From Anaerolineales bacterium (GTDB taxonomy: Bacteria > Chloroflexota > Anaerolineae > Anaerolineales > RBG-16-64-43): DNA of 64,000 nt. The notes below the pieces were generated by a model. That model had not been told where the DNA came from. It saw nothing but the letters and a program-made list of their open reading frames with translations, and made no database searches. A program made the position numbers and the translations under genes. Shown here in pieces: positions 1 through 9,138 of the stretch; within the stretch, counting starts at the first letter, position 1; each line of letters starts with the position of its first letter. The stretch spans positions 42,351-106,350 of the forward strand of contig JAFGKK010000131.1 of the NCBI GenBank assembly GCA_016928575.1. The letters run 5' to 3'.

Positions 1-2
1 CC

Positions 3-266
3 GGGATGGTGTACGGCGTAGTGGTCAATCTGATCGGCTGGATCGGAATCAGCCGCCTGTTCGCCCAGTTGGTCCCCGGATTGGAAGAGCTGTCGTCGTA
101 TGCCGACGTCGTTTCGCTTGTTTCTCCCCATGGCTGGGCGGTCCGCATCTGGCAGGAATCCATGGGCGGACAGCCGGTCTGGATCACCCTGGCCGCCATG
201 ATGGCCGTCAGCCTGATCCTCTTCGGGGTGGGAGTCCATAATTTCAACCGGCGGTTCGCCGGATAG
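3..266 (+). CDS. ABC-2 type transporter permease, C-terminal fragment
   Basis: Only the last 88 or so codons are in the window; the frame is open to the left edge, so the true start lies outside. The fragment has a hydrophobic segment near its start and another close to its end, with a short basic tail (NRRFAG). This matches the last membrane segments of an ABC-2 family export permease. It lies 19 bp upstream of a full ABC-2 permease in the same direction, so the two are probably paired subunits of one exporter whose ATPase is further upstream. The substrate cannot be deduced. Confidence 0.6.
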   Translation, partial: GMVYGVVVNLIGWIGISRLFAQLVPGLEELSSYADVVSLVSPHGWAVRIWQESMGGQPVWITLAAMMAVSLILFGVGVHNFNRRFAG

Positions 267-285
267 AAGCGCGGGAGGCAATGCC

Positions 286-1509
286 ATGCGATTACTCGAT
301 GTGACTGCGAAGGATGTTACCCAAATTCTGCGCGATTGGAAATCGGCGGCGTTTCTTCTCGGTGCGCCGATCCTCTTCACCGTTCTGATGGGCGTGATGA
401 TGGGCGGGCTGGCGGATTCCTCCGAAGCGGAGCCACGCCTGGCGGTGGGTGTGCTAGACCGCGACGGGGGGGCGGCGGCGCAAAGCCTGGCCCGGCTGCT
501 GGAGCTGGCGGAAGCCGTGCGTCCGGTGACGGTCGGGGCGGAGGACGCCGAATCGCTGGAGCGGCAGGTGGCCGAGGGAAAACTGGCGGCGGCCGTCGTC
601 GTTCCCGAAGGCTTCACCGACGCGCTGTTGGCGGGGGAGGATCTGCAGCTGGAATTTCTCATCGACGAGAATTCGGGCGCGTCCAGGAACGCGGAAAACG
701 CCGTCCGGGCGGTCGTGTTCCGGCTGATGAATGCGGTCCGGACGGCGCTGTGGAGCGCCGATATCGTCGCTGAGCGGGACGGATTCACGGACGAATCGGA
801 CCGCCGCGCTTATCTGGAGCAAGCCCTCCGGGAAGCGGTCGGGGAGTGGGAGGCTGCGCCGGTCGCCCTGCAACTCCGCTCGGCCTCCCCGCCGGAAGCA
901 GGGGCGGACGCGATCCCGGGCGGTTTCGCGCAGTCGTCCCCGGGAAATATGGTGACCTTTGCGCTGGCCGGATTGATCGGCGCGGCGGAAATCATCGTCT
1001 GGGAGAAAAAATCCGGCACCCTGCAGCGCCTGCTGACTACATCGATCTCGCGCGCGGAAATCCTGGCCGGGCATTTTCTGGCGATGTTCCTGATGGTCTT
1101 CGCGCAGGTGGTTTTGCTGGCCGTGTTCGGCCAATTGGTCTTTGGATTGCCGTACTGGCAGGCGCCCGCCGCGCTGCTGCTACTCGCCGCGGCGGTGACG
1201 TTCTGGATCGCGGCGATGGGGCTGCTGATCGGCGTGGTCGCGCGCAATCCCGATCAGATCGCGATGATGGCGATTGTCCCGATGATGGTGCTGGCCGGCT
1301 TGGGCGGAGCGTGGATGCCGCTGGAGGTGACCGGCGAGACGTTCCAGGCGGTGGGCCGTCTGACGCCCACCTACTGGGCGATGCACGGTATGCAGAACCT
1401 GATCCTGCGCGGGCAGGGCCTGCCGGGAGTGATCCTCCCGACGCTCGTCCTGTGCGGTTTCGGCGCGGCGTTCATCGGCTTGTCGGCGTGGAGGTTTCAT
1501 CGGGAGTAG
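286..1509 (+). CDS. ABC-2 type transporter permease
   Basis: A 407-residue integral membrane subunit of an ABC exporter. It has the ABC2_membrane_3 (YhgE/Pip-like) layout: one N-terminal membrane segment (about residues 22-42), a soluble extracytoplasmic domain of about 180 residues, then five or six membrane segments from about residue 223 to the end. The loop WEKKSGTLQRLLTTSISRAE after the first C-terminal helix is typical of ABC-2 permeases. The start is supported by a GGGAGG sequence about 10 bases upstream. It follows the partial permease gene by 19 bp and probably forms a heterodimer with it. The substrate is unknown; drug, lipid and polysaccharide export are all possible. Confidence 0.85.
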   Translation: MRLLDVTAKDVTQILRDWKSAAFLLGAPILFTVLMGVMMGGLADSSEAEPRLAVGVLDRDGGAAAQSLARLLELAEAVRPVTVGAEDAESLERQVAEGKLAAAVVVPEGFTDALLAGEDLQLEFLIDENSGASRNAENAVRAVVFRLMNAVRTALWSADIVAERDGFTDESDRRAYLEQALREAVGEWEAAPVALQLRSASPPEAGADAIPGGFAQSSPGNMVTFALAGLIGAAEIIVWEKKSGTLQRLLTTSISRAEILAGHFLAMFLMVFAQVVLLAVFGQLVFGLPYWQAPAALLLLAAAVTFWIAAMGLLIGVVARNPDQIAMMAIVPMMVLAGLGGAWMPLEVTGETFQAVGRLTPTYWAMHGMQNLILRGQGLPGVILPTLVLCGFGAAFIGLSAWRFHRE

Positions 1510-1679
1510 CCTGTTCCCGCTCCTCGATCCTCCCCCGTCAAGCGATTTTTTAACAGAGAAGGAGGGGAGATGGGGGCGCCTCCCCCGACAACCCCAGACC
1601 GGTTATCGGGGGAGGTTTCGTTCGTGCATTCCTCCCCCGTCAAGCGGTTTTCTTGACGAGGGAGGGCAGGGGAGGGGGA
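1510..1679. repeat. Pyrimidine/purine-rich hairpin repeat, two partial copies
   Basis: The intergenic stretch holds two near-identical segments, each beginning with CCTCCCCCGTCAAGCG (about 1529 and 1631). The second continues into CTTGACGAGGGAGG and forms a stem-loop. The arms are C-rich on one side and G-rich on the other, like the hairpins at 11033-11066 and 55709-55775. It lies between a plus-strand gene end and a minus-strand gene end, so it may act as a bidirectional terminator. Confidence 0.5.
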
Positions 1680-2774
1680 TCACCGCAGAAACACCAAGTA
1701 CGCCAATCCCACCAGTCTGAGTTTGTTCCACCACCATTGTCGCTTGGCCGCCGCGTACAGCCCCATGCAAAGAACCAACCCGCACGCCAATCGCAGGATC
1801 CCCAATGGTTCGCGGAAGGTTGAATAGGGGGCGAAGGCGATGACCGCCGCGTTAGCTGCAAGCAGCAGGCTTTCCGGGGAGATCCGCCGGCGGAACAAGT
1901 CGCACGCCGGGGCGGCCAAGCCGTAAACGGCCGGGACGAGCAATCCGGGCAGATACACCGCCGACATCGCGGCCAGCGCGGGAAGGCTGGCCTGCCCGAT
2001 CCGGAACAGGCCGGCGAAGGGAATCCATTCGAATGGGGTTGCGTCGGCGCCGCCGCTGCCGATTCCCGGCGATCCGAACGTCCGCCACAACCAGATTTGC
2101 ATCAGCGCAAAGGGAAGCAGGGAGGCGGAGATCAGGAGCGCGTCGCGGGAACGCCGCCGGGAGATCAGCCAGGCCGCCCAGCCGGCCACAAAGGGGATCA
2201 TCGTTTCCTTGGCGAGCATCGCCAGCCCCAGCAAAGATGCGGCCGCGAGGATCCGGCGGTCGAGCGACGGCCCGGAGATCCACAAGGCGAGGAGGACGAG
2301 CAGCAGGGCGAGCGGTTCGGAAAGATCCAGGCGCACCGCGCCGACCAGCCCGGCCCACAATCCGAACGCCAGGCCGCCCCCGCGGCTTCCTCCGCGCTGA
2401 TGGAGCAATTCGCCGGCCACAAAAGTTGCGGCCAGCAGAGAGAAAAAATTCACACCAACGAGGGTCCAGGGGATCGCCGCCGGGATTCCGAGCGCCAGGG
2501 TGCGGGCCAACAGAGGATAGAGAATGTGCTGGTAGCGGTAAGCGGGAACGTCGAGACGGGGCGCAACTCCCTGCGGATCGGGGTCGCGGGCGATGTAGTA
2601 ATTAAACTGGCCGTCGTAACCGTCGGAGCCCGAAGGGTCCGCCTCGCTGAACCGCGTTCCAAGGAATGCGAATGCCATCGGGTCGCCGCCGGCCTGGAGG
2701 AGGACCCAGCCGAGGTACGCCGCGGCGAGCGCCGCGGCGCACAGCGTCGGCGCAAAGCGCGCAAGCCGGCCCAT
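1680..2774 (-). CDS. Polytopic membrane protein, possible glycosyltransferase-like
   Basis: 364 residues with about nine hydrophobic segments. After the first helix comes an extracytoplasmic loop with DGYDGQFNYYIARDP, an acidic DG-x-DGQ motif. This resembles polytopic glycosyltransferase-like proteins linked to surface glycopolymers (recalled family resemblance). The start lies 3 bases after the stop of the 62-residue gene, with no clear ribosome binding site, so translation is probably coupled. It is the last gene of a three-gene minus-strand operon with the AI-2E/GNAT fusion. Enzymatic activity is not demonstrated by any motif I can identify with certainty. Confidence 0.6.
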   Translation of the reverse strand: MGRLARFAPTLCAAALAAAYLGWVLLQAGGDPMAFAFLGTRFSEADPSGSDGYDGQFNYYIARDPDPQGVAPRLDVPAYRYQHILYPLLARTLALGIPAAIPWTLVGVNFFSLLAATFVAGELLHQRGGSRGGGLAFGLWAGLVGAVRLDLSEPLALLLVLLALWISGPSLDRRILAAASLLGLAMLAKETMIPFVAGWAAWLISRRRSRDALLISASLLPFALMQIWLWRTFGSPGIGSGGADATPFEWIPFAGLFRIGQASLPALAAMSAVYLPGLLVPAVYGLAAPACDLFRRRISPESLLLAANAAVIAFAPYSTFREPLGILRLACGLVLCMGLYAAAKRQWWWNKLRLVGLAYLVFLR

Positions 2775-2777
2775 GGC

Positions 2778-2966
2778 TCAGGCGTTGGCTTGTATCTGGC
2801 CGACCAGTTCGAGGAATTCCCGCCATTCCTCGCGGAAGAAGTGCAGTGTCACCGGTCCCAATTCCACGTTCCAGGTCGTTTCGCCGTCGGGTTCTTCCGC
2901 GGAATACACCAGGTAGTTTTCGGTTTCGGCGACGGTTTCGGTTTTAATCTCCGGTGCCTCGGGCAT
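2778..2966 (-). CDS. Small acidic protein of unknown function (62 aa)
   Basis: A 62-residue acidic protein without signal peptide or membrane segment. The start is chosen at the ATG preceded by GGAGGTG at ideal spacing; a longer frame upstream lacks a ribosome binding site and would run into the neighbouring gene. The sequence alternates charged and aromatic residues (ENYLVYSAEEPDGETTWNVE), suggesting a small beta-rich fold. It sits 22 bp after the AI-2E/GNAT fusion and 3 bp before the membrane protein gene, so all three are probably co-transcribed. Function not recognised. Confidence 0.7.
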   Translation of the reverse strand: MPEAPEIKTETVAETENYLVYSAEEPDGETTWNVELGPVTLHFFREEWREFLELVGQIQANA

Positions 2967-2988
2967 GCCCCACCTCCTTCGGATTGGG

Positions 2989-5040
2989 TTATAGGACGGG
3001 CGGATCGGAACGCTCGTAGAGCCACAGCCGGTGGTCCACCATCTCGGCGAAGCCGGCGCGCCGCGCGGCATCCGTCAGGCGGGGTCGGTCGGGGACGTTC
3101 CACGCCGCGCGGACCGCGCCGCGCTTCCCGGCCAGCACCCGCAATTGGCGCAGCATCGGAGCCAGACTTCCGGGGGGCGAGAAGACCGCCGCCACTTCCA
3201 AGCTGGGTTTATGGTCGTGCTCGGAATCGTAGGTCAACAACAGGGCGGACCGTCCCCGCCACCACCAGGCGTCCCCGCGGCGGACGAATTCGGCTAAATG
3301 GGCTTTGGTGAGGGTGCTCCAGTGCCAGCCGTCGTTGACCAGGTTGGGAATCTTCCAGGCGGCGGCGCGTTCCTTCCACAGGGCGGTCGCTTCCGGCGTA
3401 TCCGTTTTGGCGGCGGCCTCATATTCGCACGCGCCGCCCTCGATGGGCGCCGCCGACGTCATCCGGAAAACCCCTGCCCGCCGGAAGCCCAGCCGGTCGC
3501 ACAGCCGGTGGACCGGCAGGCGCTGGGAGGATGTCGCCAGACGGATCACCCCGCCGTGTTTTTTCCACTCCGCCAATAAATGCTCGCTCAACCTGGACCC
3601 GATCTTCATCCCCTGGTATCCGGGATGGACCCGCAATCCTTCCAGCCACCACTCCTCCGGGCCGAGGCGGGTGAGCTTGCCGAATCCGATCATCCGGCGA
3701 TCCGCCTCCGCCGCGGCCAGCAAGCCTTCGCGGTCGGCCAGCCATTCGGACCAAACCTGCGGCGTGTAATCGTGCCCCTCCCATATCTGGGCGGTGAGCT
3801 CGAGCATGTCCTTCCGGTCCGACATCCGCGCCGGGCGGATGCGGACGGCGGCCGTCTTCAAATCCGGGGTCTGCGCGCCGCCCTCTACGGGCCAAGGGGG
3901 GAGGTCGAACAGTTTGGCGTGGACGTATTTGGCGAACAAGCGCGCCGAGGCGATGATCGGTCCGGCGAGCAGCAGCCCCGGAATTCCGAGCAGGGTGAAT
4001 CCGACCAGCGCGCCGACGATCAGGATCGCCGGGTGGAGTTTGAGTTGGTCGCCCATCACGCGCGGGATTAAAAAATTCGATTCCAACTGCTGCAGCACGC
4101 CGCCGGTGACGCCGACCACGACCGCGAACAGGATCGGAGAGAGCCCCAGCCAATTGTTCGGCTGAAAGAGGGCGATCACCACCGCGGTCGCGCCGACCAC
4201 GTTTGCCCCGACGATCGGAATGAATTCGGCCACGGCGGCCATCACCCCGAGGATCGCGGAATAGCGCACGCCCAGGAGGGTCATCGCCGCCCCGATCGCC
4301 AGGCCCATGATCAGGCTGAGCAGAATCTGGCCGCGCAGGAAGGCGTTCCAGATCGGCCCGAGCTCTTCGAACAGCCGGCCAATGTCTCCGCGGTGTTTTT
4401 CGGGGAAGATCAGGATTAGGCTGTGCTTCAGGGCGTCCATGTCGTGCAGGAGGTAGTACGTTACGATCAGCGTAAAGGCGGTCCATCCGAAGAAGGCGAC
4501 GATGTCGGAGGCGGCGGTGGTCATCCAGTCGGTAATCCCGCCGATCCAATCGCGGGCGCCGGAAATCAACGTATCCTGGAGGAGGGCGGCGTTGGGGGAG
4601 GAGAAGTCGAAGGTGAACGGCCCGAGAACGAGCGGTTCGTCCGCCAGCGAATCGAGCCAGTCCGGGATGCTGTTGATGAATTTCGTCACCGTGTTCAGCA
4701 CGCCGGACATCTGCTGCTGCAGCAACAGGCCCGCGCCGCTGGCCAAGCCGGCCAACAGCAATAGAACCAACCCATATAGGACCAGGACGGCTGCGGTGCG
4801 GGAAAGCCGCAGGCGGCGGGTCAGGAAACTCACCACCGGGTCGAGCAGGTATGCCAGAACGAAAGCCATGATGAGCGGCATGATCAGGACCTGGAATCGC
4901 ACCAGGAAGTAGCCGATCACCGCCAGCACGGCCAGCATGACGGTCAGTTTGGCGTTTGTGGACCAGCGCGGCGAGGCATCCAAAGGTCGATTCACCCCTT
5001 CCGGGTTCCCGGGAACGGAGCGCGTCAGTCGGTTTGGCAA
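2989..5040 (-). CDS. AI-2E/PerM family transporter fused to GNAT acetyltransferase
   Basis: 683 residues. Residues about 30-385 form the membrane domain of the AI-2E/PerM family: paired N-terminal helices, a soluble stretch around residues 120-170, then helices with ILGVMAAVAEFIPIVGANVVG and the C-terminal LLGIPGLLLAGPI. Residues about 397-537 form a GNAT N-acetyltransferase domain with an acetyl-CoA loop-like segment (RVHPGYQGMKIGSRL). The final 140 residues look like a second, weaker GNAT-like half. Nothing interrupts the frame, so this appears to be one fusion protein. The best reading frame starts at TTG 5040; a GTG at 4995 is an alternative. Known AI-2E family members export small molecules or ions; the substrate of this fusion is unknown. 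Confidence 0.8.
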   Translation of the reverse strand: MPNRLTRSVPGNPEGVNRPLDASPRWSTNAKLTVMLAVLAVIGYFLVRFQVLIMPLIMAFVLAYLLDPVVSFLTRRLRLSRTAAVLVLYGLVLLLLAGLASGAGLLLQQQMSGVLNTVTKFINSIPDWLDSLADEPLVLGPFTFDFSSPNAALLQDTLISGARDWIGGITDWMTTAASDIVAFFGWTAFTLIVTYYLLHDMDALKHSLILIFPEKHRGDIGRLFEELGPIWNAFLRGQILLSLIMGLAIGAAMTLLGVRYSAILGVMAAVAEFIPIVGANVVGATAVVIALFQPNNWLGLSPILFAVVVGVTGGVLQQLESNFLIPRVMGDQLKLHPAILIVGALVGFTLLGIPGLLLAGPIIASARLFAKYVHAKLFDLPPWPVEGGAQTPDLKTAAVRIRPARMSDRKDMLELTAQIWEGHDYTPQVWSEWLADREGLLAAAEADRRMIGFGKLTRLGPEEWWLEGLRVHPGYQGMKIGSRLSEHLLAEWKKHGGVIRLATSSQRLPVHRLCDRLGFRRAGVFRMTSAAPIEGGACEYEAAAKTDTPEATALWKERAAAWKIPNLVNDGWHWSTLTKAHLAEFVRRGDAWWWRGRSALLLTYDSEHDHKPSLEVAAVFSPPGSLAPMLRQLRVLAGKRGAVRAAWNVPDRPRLTDAARRAGFAEMVDHRLWLYERSDPPVL

Positions 5041-5504
5041 ATTCGATCCGCCCCCATTCTAATCTTTCCCCGTCCTTCCCGCCATATTGCAGTGAATTCG
5101 ATCCACCGGCCTGACACGCGGGAGGGCCAACCGCGTCGGCAGGGAGAATCCGGTCTTCCGGATCGCCGGGACGGCATCCGACCGCGCTTTCGGTTCCGCC
5201 AAAACGGAATTTGGGGGAATGGAATAATCCCTGCCACACAAAGCACAAAGAGCACAAAGGGAAAAGAGGAGATCACTTAAAAGTCGACAAGCGGAATGCG
5301 ACGGATCATCTTTACGCGCCTTCTTTGGAACCTCGCATGGAATGGCTTTCCCGCCGATTCCCATTAATCATGCGTCCGTAAGGCGATGAGAATCCCGCGG
5401 CCGGCTGCGCGTCGTTGGCGCGTGCAGGGCGGCGGTTCATTTCGCCCTTGGGAATGTGGATCGATTCAAAGGGTACGCCTTTTTGTGCTTTTTGCAGCCA
5501 AGAA
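5041..5504. other. Intergenic region without recognised gene
   Basis: No convincing gene on either strand. Around 5233-5262 there is a short repetitive stretch (CACAAAGCACAAAGAGCACAAAGG). It resembles the CACGAAGGACACGAAG elements upstream of pnp and may be a degenerate dispersed repeat. Confidence 0.5.
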
Positions 5505-5505
5505 T

Positions 5506-5540
5506 TAAAAAACCCGCCGTTCGGGCGGGTTTTTTTTGAA
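5506..5540 (-). terminator. Rho-independent terminator of pnp
   Basis: The stem CCCGCC/GGGCGGG around a GTTC loop is flanked by A-runs on one side and T-runs on the other. It begins within 10 bp of the pnp stop codon. The flanking runs make it usable on both strands. Confidence 0.85.
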
Positions 5541-5544
5541 TTTG

Positions 5545-7779
5545 TTACCGTCGGCGTCCACCGCGCTCGTCGCGGTCGGATCCGCGGCCGCGGGCGCCGC
5601 CGGGACGCTGTGACGACCGCGGCCCGCCCGGGCCGTTGCCGCGTCCCCCGCCGGAGGGTTTGCGGTCGCGCTCGGCGGCCTCCTCCGCGGTCCAGCCTTC
5701 CAGCACCGCAGCCCGCGAAAGGCGGACCTTGCCCTCTGGATCGATCCCGGTCACCATGACTGTCAATTCGTCGCCCAGGCGGCAAACGTCTTCCACCTTC
5801 TCGATCCGGCTCGAATCGAGCTGTGAAATGTGCACCAGCCCGTCGATGTTCGGGAGGATCTCCACGAACGCGCCGAAATCCGCTACGCGGACGACCTTGC
5901 CGGTGTAGATCCGCCCCACCACCGGAGTCTCGGTCAGGCTCTCGACCCGCTTGCGGGCTTCCATCGCGCTCGGCCCGTCGACGGCGGAGATGTAGACTTT
6001 GCCGTCGTCTTCGATGTCGATCTTGACGCCGGTGTCCTCCTGGATCTTGCGGATGATTTTCCCGCCGGGTCCGATCACCGCGCCGATTTTTTCCGGATCG
6101 ATCTGCAGGATCGTCATCCGCGGCGCGTGCGGCTTGAGGTCCGGACGCGGGGCGGGCAGGCATCCGCGGATCACTTCCAGGATCCGCATCCGCGCCGCCT
6201 GCGCCTGTTCCAGCGCCTGGCCCATGATCTGCGGGGTGATGCCTTTGATCTTGATGTCCATCTGCAGGGCGGTGATCCCCTGCGCCGTGCCGGCGACCTT
6301 GAAATCCATGTCGCCGAGGTGATCCTCGACGCCCTGGATGTCGGTCAGGATGACGTACTTCTCGCCTTCCTTCACCAGGCCCATCGCGATTCCGGCCACC
6401 GGCGCATGGATCGGCACTCCGGCGTCCATCAAGGAGAGGGTCGATCCGCACACGGAGGCCATCGAGGTGGAGCCATTGGAGGAAAGCACCTCCGAAACCA
6501 CCCGAATGGTGTAGGGGAACTCCTCCTGCGCGGGGAGGACCGGAACGAGCGCGCGTTCCGCCAGCGCTCCGTGGCCGACCTCGCGGCGCGAAGAGCCGCG
6601 CAGGGGCTTGGTCTCGCCGGTGCAGAAGGGCGGGAAGTTGTAATGGTGCATGTAGCGCTTTTCGTCGACCGGCGCCAATCCGTCGAGTTCCTGGGCGTCG
6701 CGCGGGGTGCCGAGCGTGGTGAACGAAAGCACCTGCGTCTCGCCGCGGGTGAACAGGCCCGACCCGTGGGACCGCGGGCTGAGGTCCACCTCGGCGCTCA
6801 GCGGCCGGATCTGATCCGGTCGGCGGCCGTCGGTGCGCTGGTTCGCATTCAGGATTCGCGAGCGGACTTCGGTGCGGTACATCTCGTAGAACGCCTCGCG
6901 CAGGTCGGCCTCCGCCATATCGACGTCGTTGGCAAAACCCGCCAGGACTTCGCCTTCGATCGCGTCGAGAATCGCCTGGCGCTCGGCCTTGTCCAACTCG
7001 TCGCGGAAGGCGTCCGCCAACCGGGTTCCCACCTTCTGCGACACCGCCTCGCGGACCTTTTGCGCCAGGACAAAATGTTGATAGTCGCGCTTCGGTTTGC
7101 CCGCCTCGGCGGCCATCTTCTCCTGGGCGTCGATCAGCGGCTGGATCGCGCGGTGAGCCAGCTGCAGGGCTTCGCGCATCAAGTCTTCCGGCGCTTCGTC
7201 GGCCCCGGCTTCGACCATCAGAATCGCCTCGCGCGTCCCGGCCACCCGCAGGTCCAGCTCCGAGCGCTGGATCTCCTCGTAGACCGGGTTGTACACCCAC
7301 CGGCCATCGACCCTGCCGATGCGCACCGCCCCGACCGGCCCGCCCCAGGGGATGTCGGAGATGGTGATCGCAGCCGAGGCGCCGATGATCGCCGGGATGT
7401 CCAGGGGATTCTGGGCATCCGAAGACCAGGCATGCATGATCACCTGAACATCGTTGCGCAGGTCTTTGGGAAACAGCGGCCGCAGCGGTCTGTCCGTCAG
7501 GCGGGCGACGAGGATCGCCGCCTCCGAGGGCCGGCCTTCGCGCCGGAAGAAGGAGCCGGGAATCTGCCCTCCGGCGTACATCCGCTCTTCGTAATCCACC
7601 GAGAGGGGGAAGAAGTCGATCCCCTCGCGCGGATCCCGGCTCATGGTGGCGGAGGCGAATAGCAGCGAATCGCCGATTCGCACCGTCACCGCCCCGCCGG
7701 CGTTGGCCGCGAGATTGCCGGTGGTGAGAAGGAAAGTTTTACCCTCCACCACCGCTTCGTACGTCTTGCGTGTGGTCAT
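5545..7779 (-). CDS. pnp: Polyribonucleotide nucleotidyltransferase (PNPase)
   Basis: 744 residues. A 3'-5' phosphorolytic exoribonuclease of the RNA degradation machinery. Two RNase PH domains flank an alpha-helical linker; the second carries the signatures [17 protein letters not shown] and [21 protein letters not shown] domain follows (about 553-612, with [15 protein letters not shown]) and an S1 RNA-binding domain (about 618-690). The last 35 residues are a Gly/Arg-rich tail, probably an extra RNA-binding extension. The start is the ATG preceded by GGAGG; an in-frame extension of 100 codons upstream is non-coding in character. No rpsO is adjacent, unlike the common arrangement. Confidence 0.97.
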   Translation of the reverse strand: MTTRKTYEAVVEGKTFLLTTGNLAANAGGAVTVRIGDSLLFASATMSRDPREGIDFFPLSVDYEERMYAGGQIPGSFFRREGRPSEAAILVARLTDRPLRPLFPKDLRNDVQVIMHAWSSDAQNPLDIPAIIGASAAITISDIPWGGPVGAVRIGRVDGRWVYNPVYEEIQRSELDLRVAGTREAILMVEAGADEAPEDLMREALQLAHRAIQPLIDAQEKMAAEAGKPKRDYQHFVLAQKVREAVSQKVGTRLADAFRDELDKAERQAILDAIEGEVLAGFANDVDMAEADLREAFYEMYRTEVRSRILNANQRTDGRRPDQIRPLSAEVDLSPRSHGSGLFTRGETQVLSFTTLGTPRDAQELDGLAPVDEKRYMHHYNFPPFCTGETKPLRGSSRREVGHGALAERALVPVLPAQEEFPYTIRVVSEVLSSNGSTSMASVCGSTLSLMDAGVPIHAPVAGIAMGLVKEGEKYVILTDIQGVEDHLGDMDFKVAGTAQGITALQMDIKIKGITPQIMGQALEQAQAARMRILEVIRGCLPAPRPDLKPHAPRMTILQIDPEKIGAVIGPGGKIIRKIQEDTGVKIDIEDDGKVYISAVDGPSAMEARKRVESLTETPVVGRIYTGKVVRVADFGAFVEILPNIDGLVHISQLDSSRIEKVEDVCRLGDELTVMVTGIDPEGKVRLSRAAVLEGWTAEEAAERDRKPSGGGRGNGPGGPRSSQRPGGARGRGSDRDERGGRRR

Positions 7780-8290
7780 GGTTCCTCCAGGAGCGGGGCA
7801 GGGGGGCGGGGAATGGAGACCACGAAGGACACGAAGAAGGACCTGAGGAGACGAAAAAACGGCCGTAGATTGTTTCAGATCTTCCTTCGTGTTCTTCGTG
7901 GATCCCAACCGCTGCGCCGCCGTGAAATATCGGTCGAAATCCCGGAGGATCACCGCTCCTGATGGTTTTGCGATCGAAGAGAAGCGTCCCCCCTGGGGAG
8001 GCGCGGAATCCGCGCGGGATTTCGGGCGCGGCTGAAGGCCGCCCGACTGTATTGTAGACGAGCCGAGGTATTGGCGCAAGGCGTCGGGATTTGGACGGAT
8101 TTCTGATCCTGCCCTCGGATTAATATCAAGTGAGAGCTTACGGATCGGAGGCGCGGCTCCGCCAGCCGTTCCGCGGGAAAATCCAGGAGCACGCAGACAT
8201 CGGCGCGGCAGGGAACAAAACCGGATGCGATTCGTCTGCTACACTATATATTCCAAACGGCGGAGGACGAAAGCCCCGCCGAGGTCAACC
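7780..8290. other. Intergenic region with inverted repeat
   Basis: This is the divergent promoter region between pnp and the SIMPL lipoprotein gene. It contains an inverted repeat: CCACGAAGGACACGAAGAAGG at 7820-7840 and a near reverse complement at 7881-7901. The arms resemble the short CACAAAG-type sequence near 5233. No gene recognised. I could not assign a convincing -35/-10 pair. Confidence 0.5.
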
Positions 8291-8301
8291 AAGGAGGAAC
8301 C

Positions 8302-9051
8302 ATGTCTCGGAAAACTGTAGTAATGGGTTTGGTGTTGGCCGCGGCCATTCTGGCCGGATGCTCGACGGCCGCGGCCGTTCCCGAGCAGCCCTGCACGCTG
8401 AACTGTTACGGCCCCACACCGGAGAGTCCGCGCACACTGTCGGTGATGGGAGAGGGGAAAGTGGAGGTGGATCCCGACATCGCGGTGATGTACCTGAGCA
8501 TCGTCACGCGCGATTCCTACGCAGATCAAGCCTGGGACGACAACAACACCAAGGCCGAAGCGGCGATCGCCGCGATCCAAGGCCAAGGAGTGGCCGCGGC
8601 GGATATCCGCAGCGATTTCAATCTATATCAGCAGGAGAAGTACGATTCGTACGGACAGCCCACCGGAGAGATCACCTATATCGTCACCCACGCGCTGACG
8701 GTGACGGTGCGGGATCTGAGTAGCGTGGGCGCCGTGCTGGGCGCGGCGCAGGGGGCCGGCGTGAACTCCGTCGGCGGAATCTCCTTTTCGCTCGAGGATC
8801 CGACCTCCGCGCTCAGCCAGGCCCGGGCGCTGGCGGTCGCCAATGCCCGCGCCCGCGCGGAGGAGATCGCGGCGGGGTTCGGGGTCAAGGTCGGGAAGGT
8901 CCTCACGGTCAACGAATACGGCGGCTACGTTTCGCCGGCGGCGGAAAAGGCTTACGGCATGGGTGTCGGCGGGGGCGGCTCCTCGGTCCCGGTCCAGGCC
9001 GGAACCTGGGAAGTGAGCATGACCGTCAGCGCGGTGTTCGAGATCGAGTAG
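8302..9051 (+). CDS. SIMPL-domain (DUF541) lipoprotein
   Basis: 249 residues. The N-terminus is a lipoprotein signal with the lipobox LAGC (cysteine near residue 20), so the protein should be anchored outside the cytoplasmic membrane. The rest matches the SIMPL/DUF541 (YggE-like) family: TLSVMGEGKVEVDPDIAVMYLSI at the start of the domain and LAVANARARAEEIAAGFGVKVGKV in the middle. YggE-type proteins are linked to oxidative stress tolerance, but the mechanism is not established. AAGGAGGAACC precedes the ATG. Stands alone, followed by a strong terminator. Confidence 0.9.
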   Translation: MSRKTVVMGLVLAAAILAGCSTAAAVPEQPCTLNCYGPTPESPRTLSVMGEGKVEVDPDIAVMYLSIVTRDSYADQAWDDNNTKAEAAIAAIQGQGVAAADIRSDFNLYQQEKYDSYGQPTGEITYIVTHALTVTVRDLSSVGAVLGAAQGAGVNSVGGISFSLEDPTSALSQARALAVANARARAEEIAAGFGVKVGKVLTVNEYGGYVSPAAEKAYGMGVGGGGSSVPVQAGTWEVSMTVSAVFEIE

Positions 9052-9082
9052 ACAAATAGCGGGCCGGCAACTCCCCCGCGGG

Positions 9083-9138
9083 GCCGCCTCGGTTCGTCTT
9101 TCCGGCATGATCTTGGCCGGGACCGAGGCGGCTTTTCT
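9083..9138 (+). terminator. Rho-independent terminator
   Basis: An 11-bp perfect stem (GCCGCCTCGGT / ACCGAGGCGGC) is followed by TTTTCTT, 30 bp after the SIMPL gene stop. It also lies at the end of the convergent minus-strand operon. Confidence 0.85.

Noticed and set aside
3419..5257. A 612-codon frame in a different phase over the AI-2E/GNAT gene
   Set aside because: Composition is typical of an out-of-phase GC-rich shadow; the alternative frame has clear domains.
5312..7300. Long frames overlapping pnp on both strands (662 and 610 codons)
   Set aside because: Arg/Gly/Pro-rich shadows of pnp codons; pnp itself is unambiguous.
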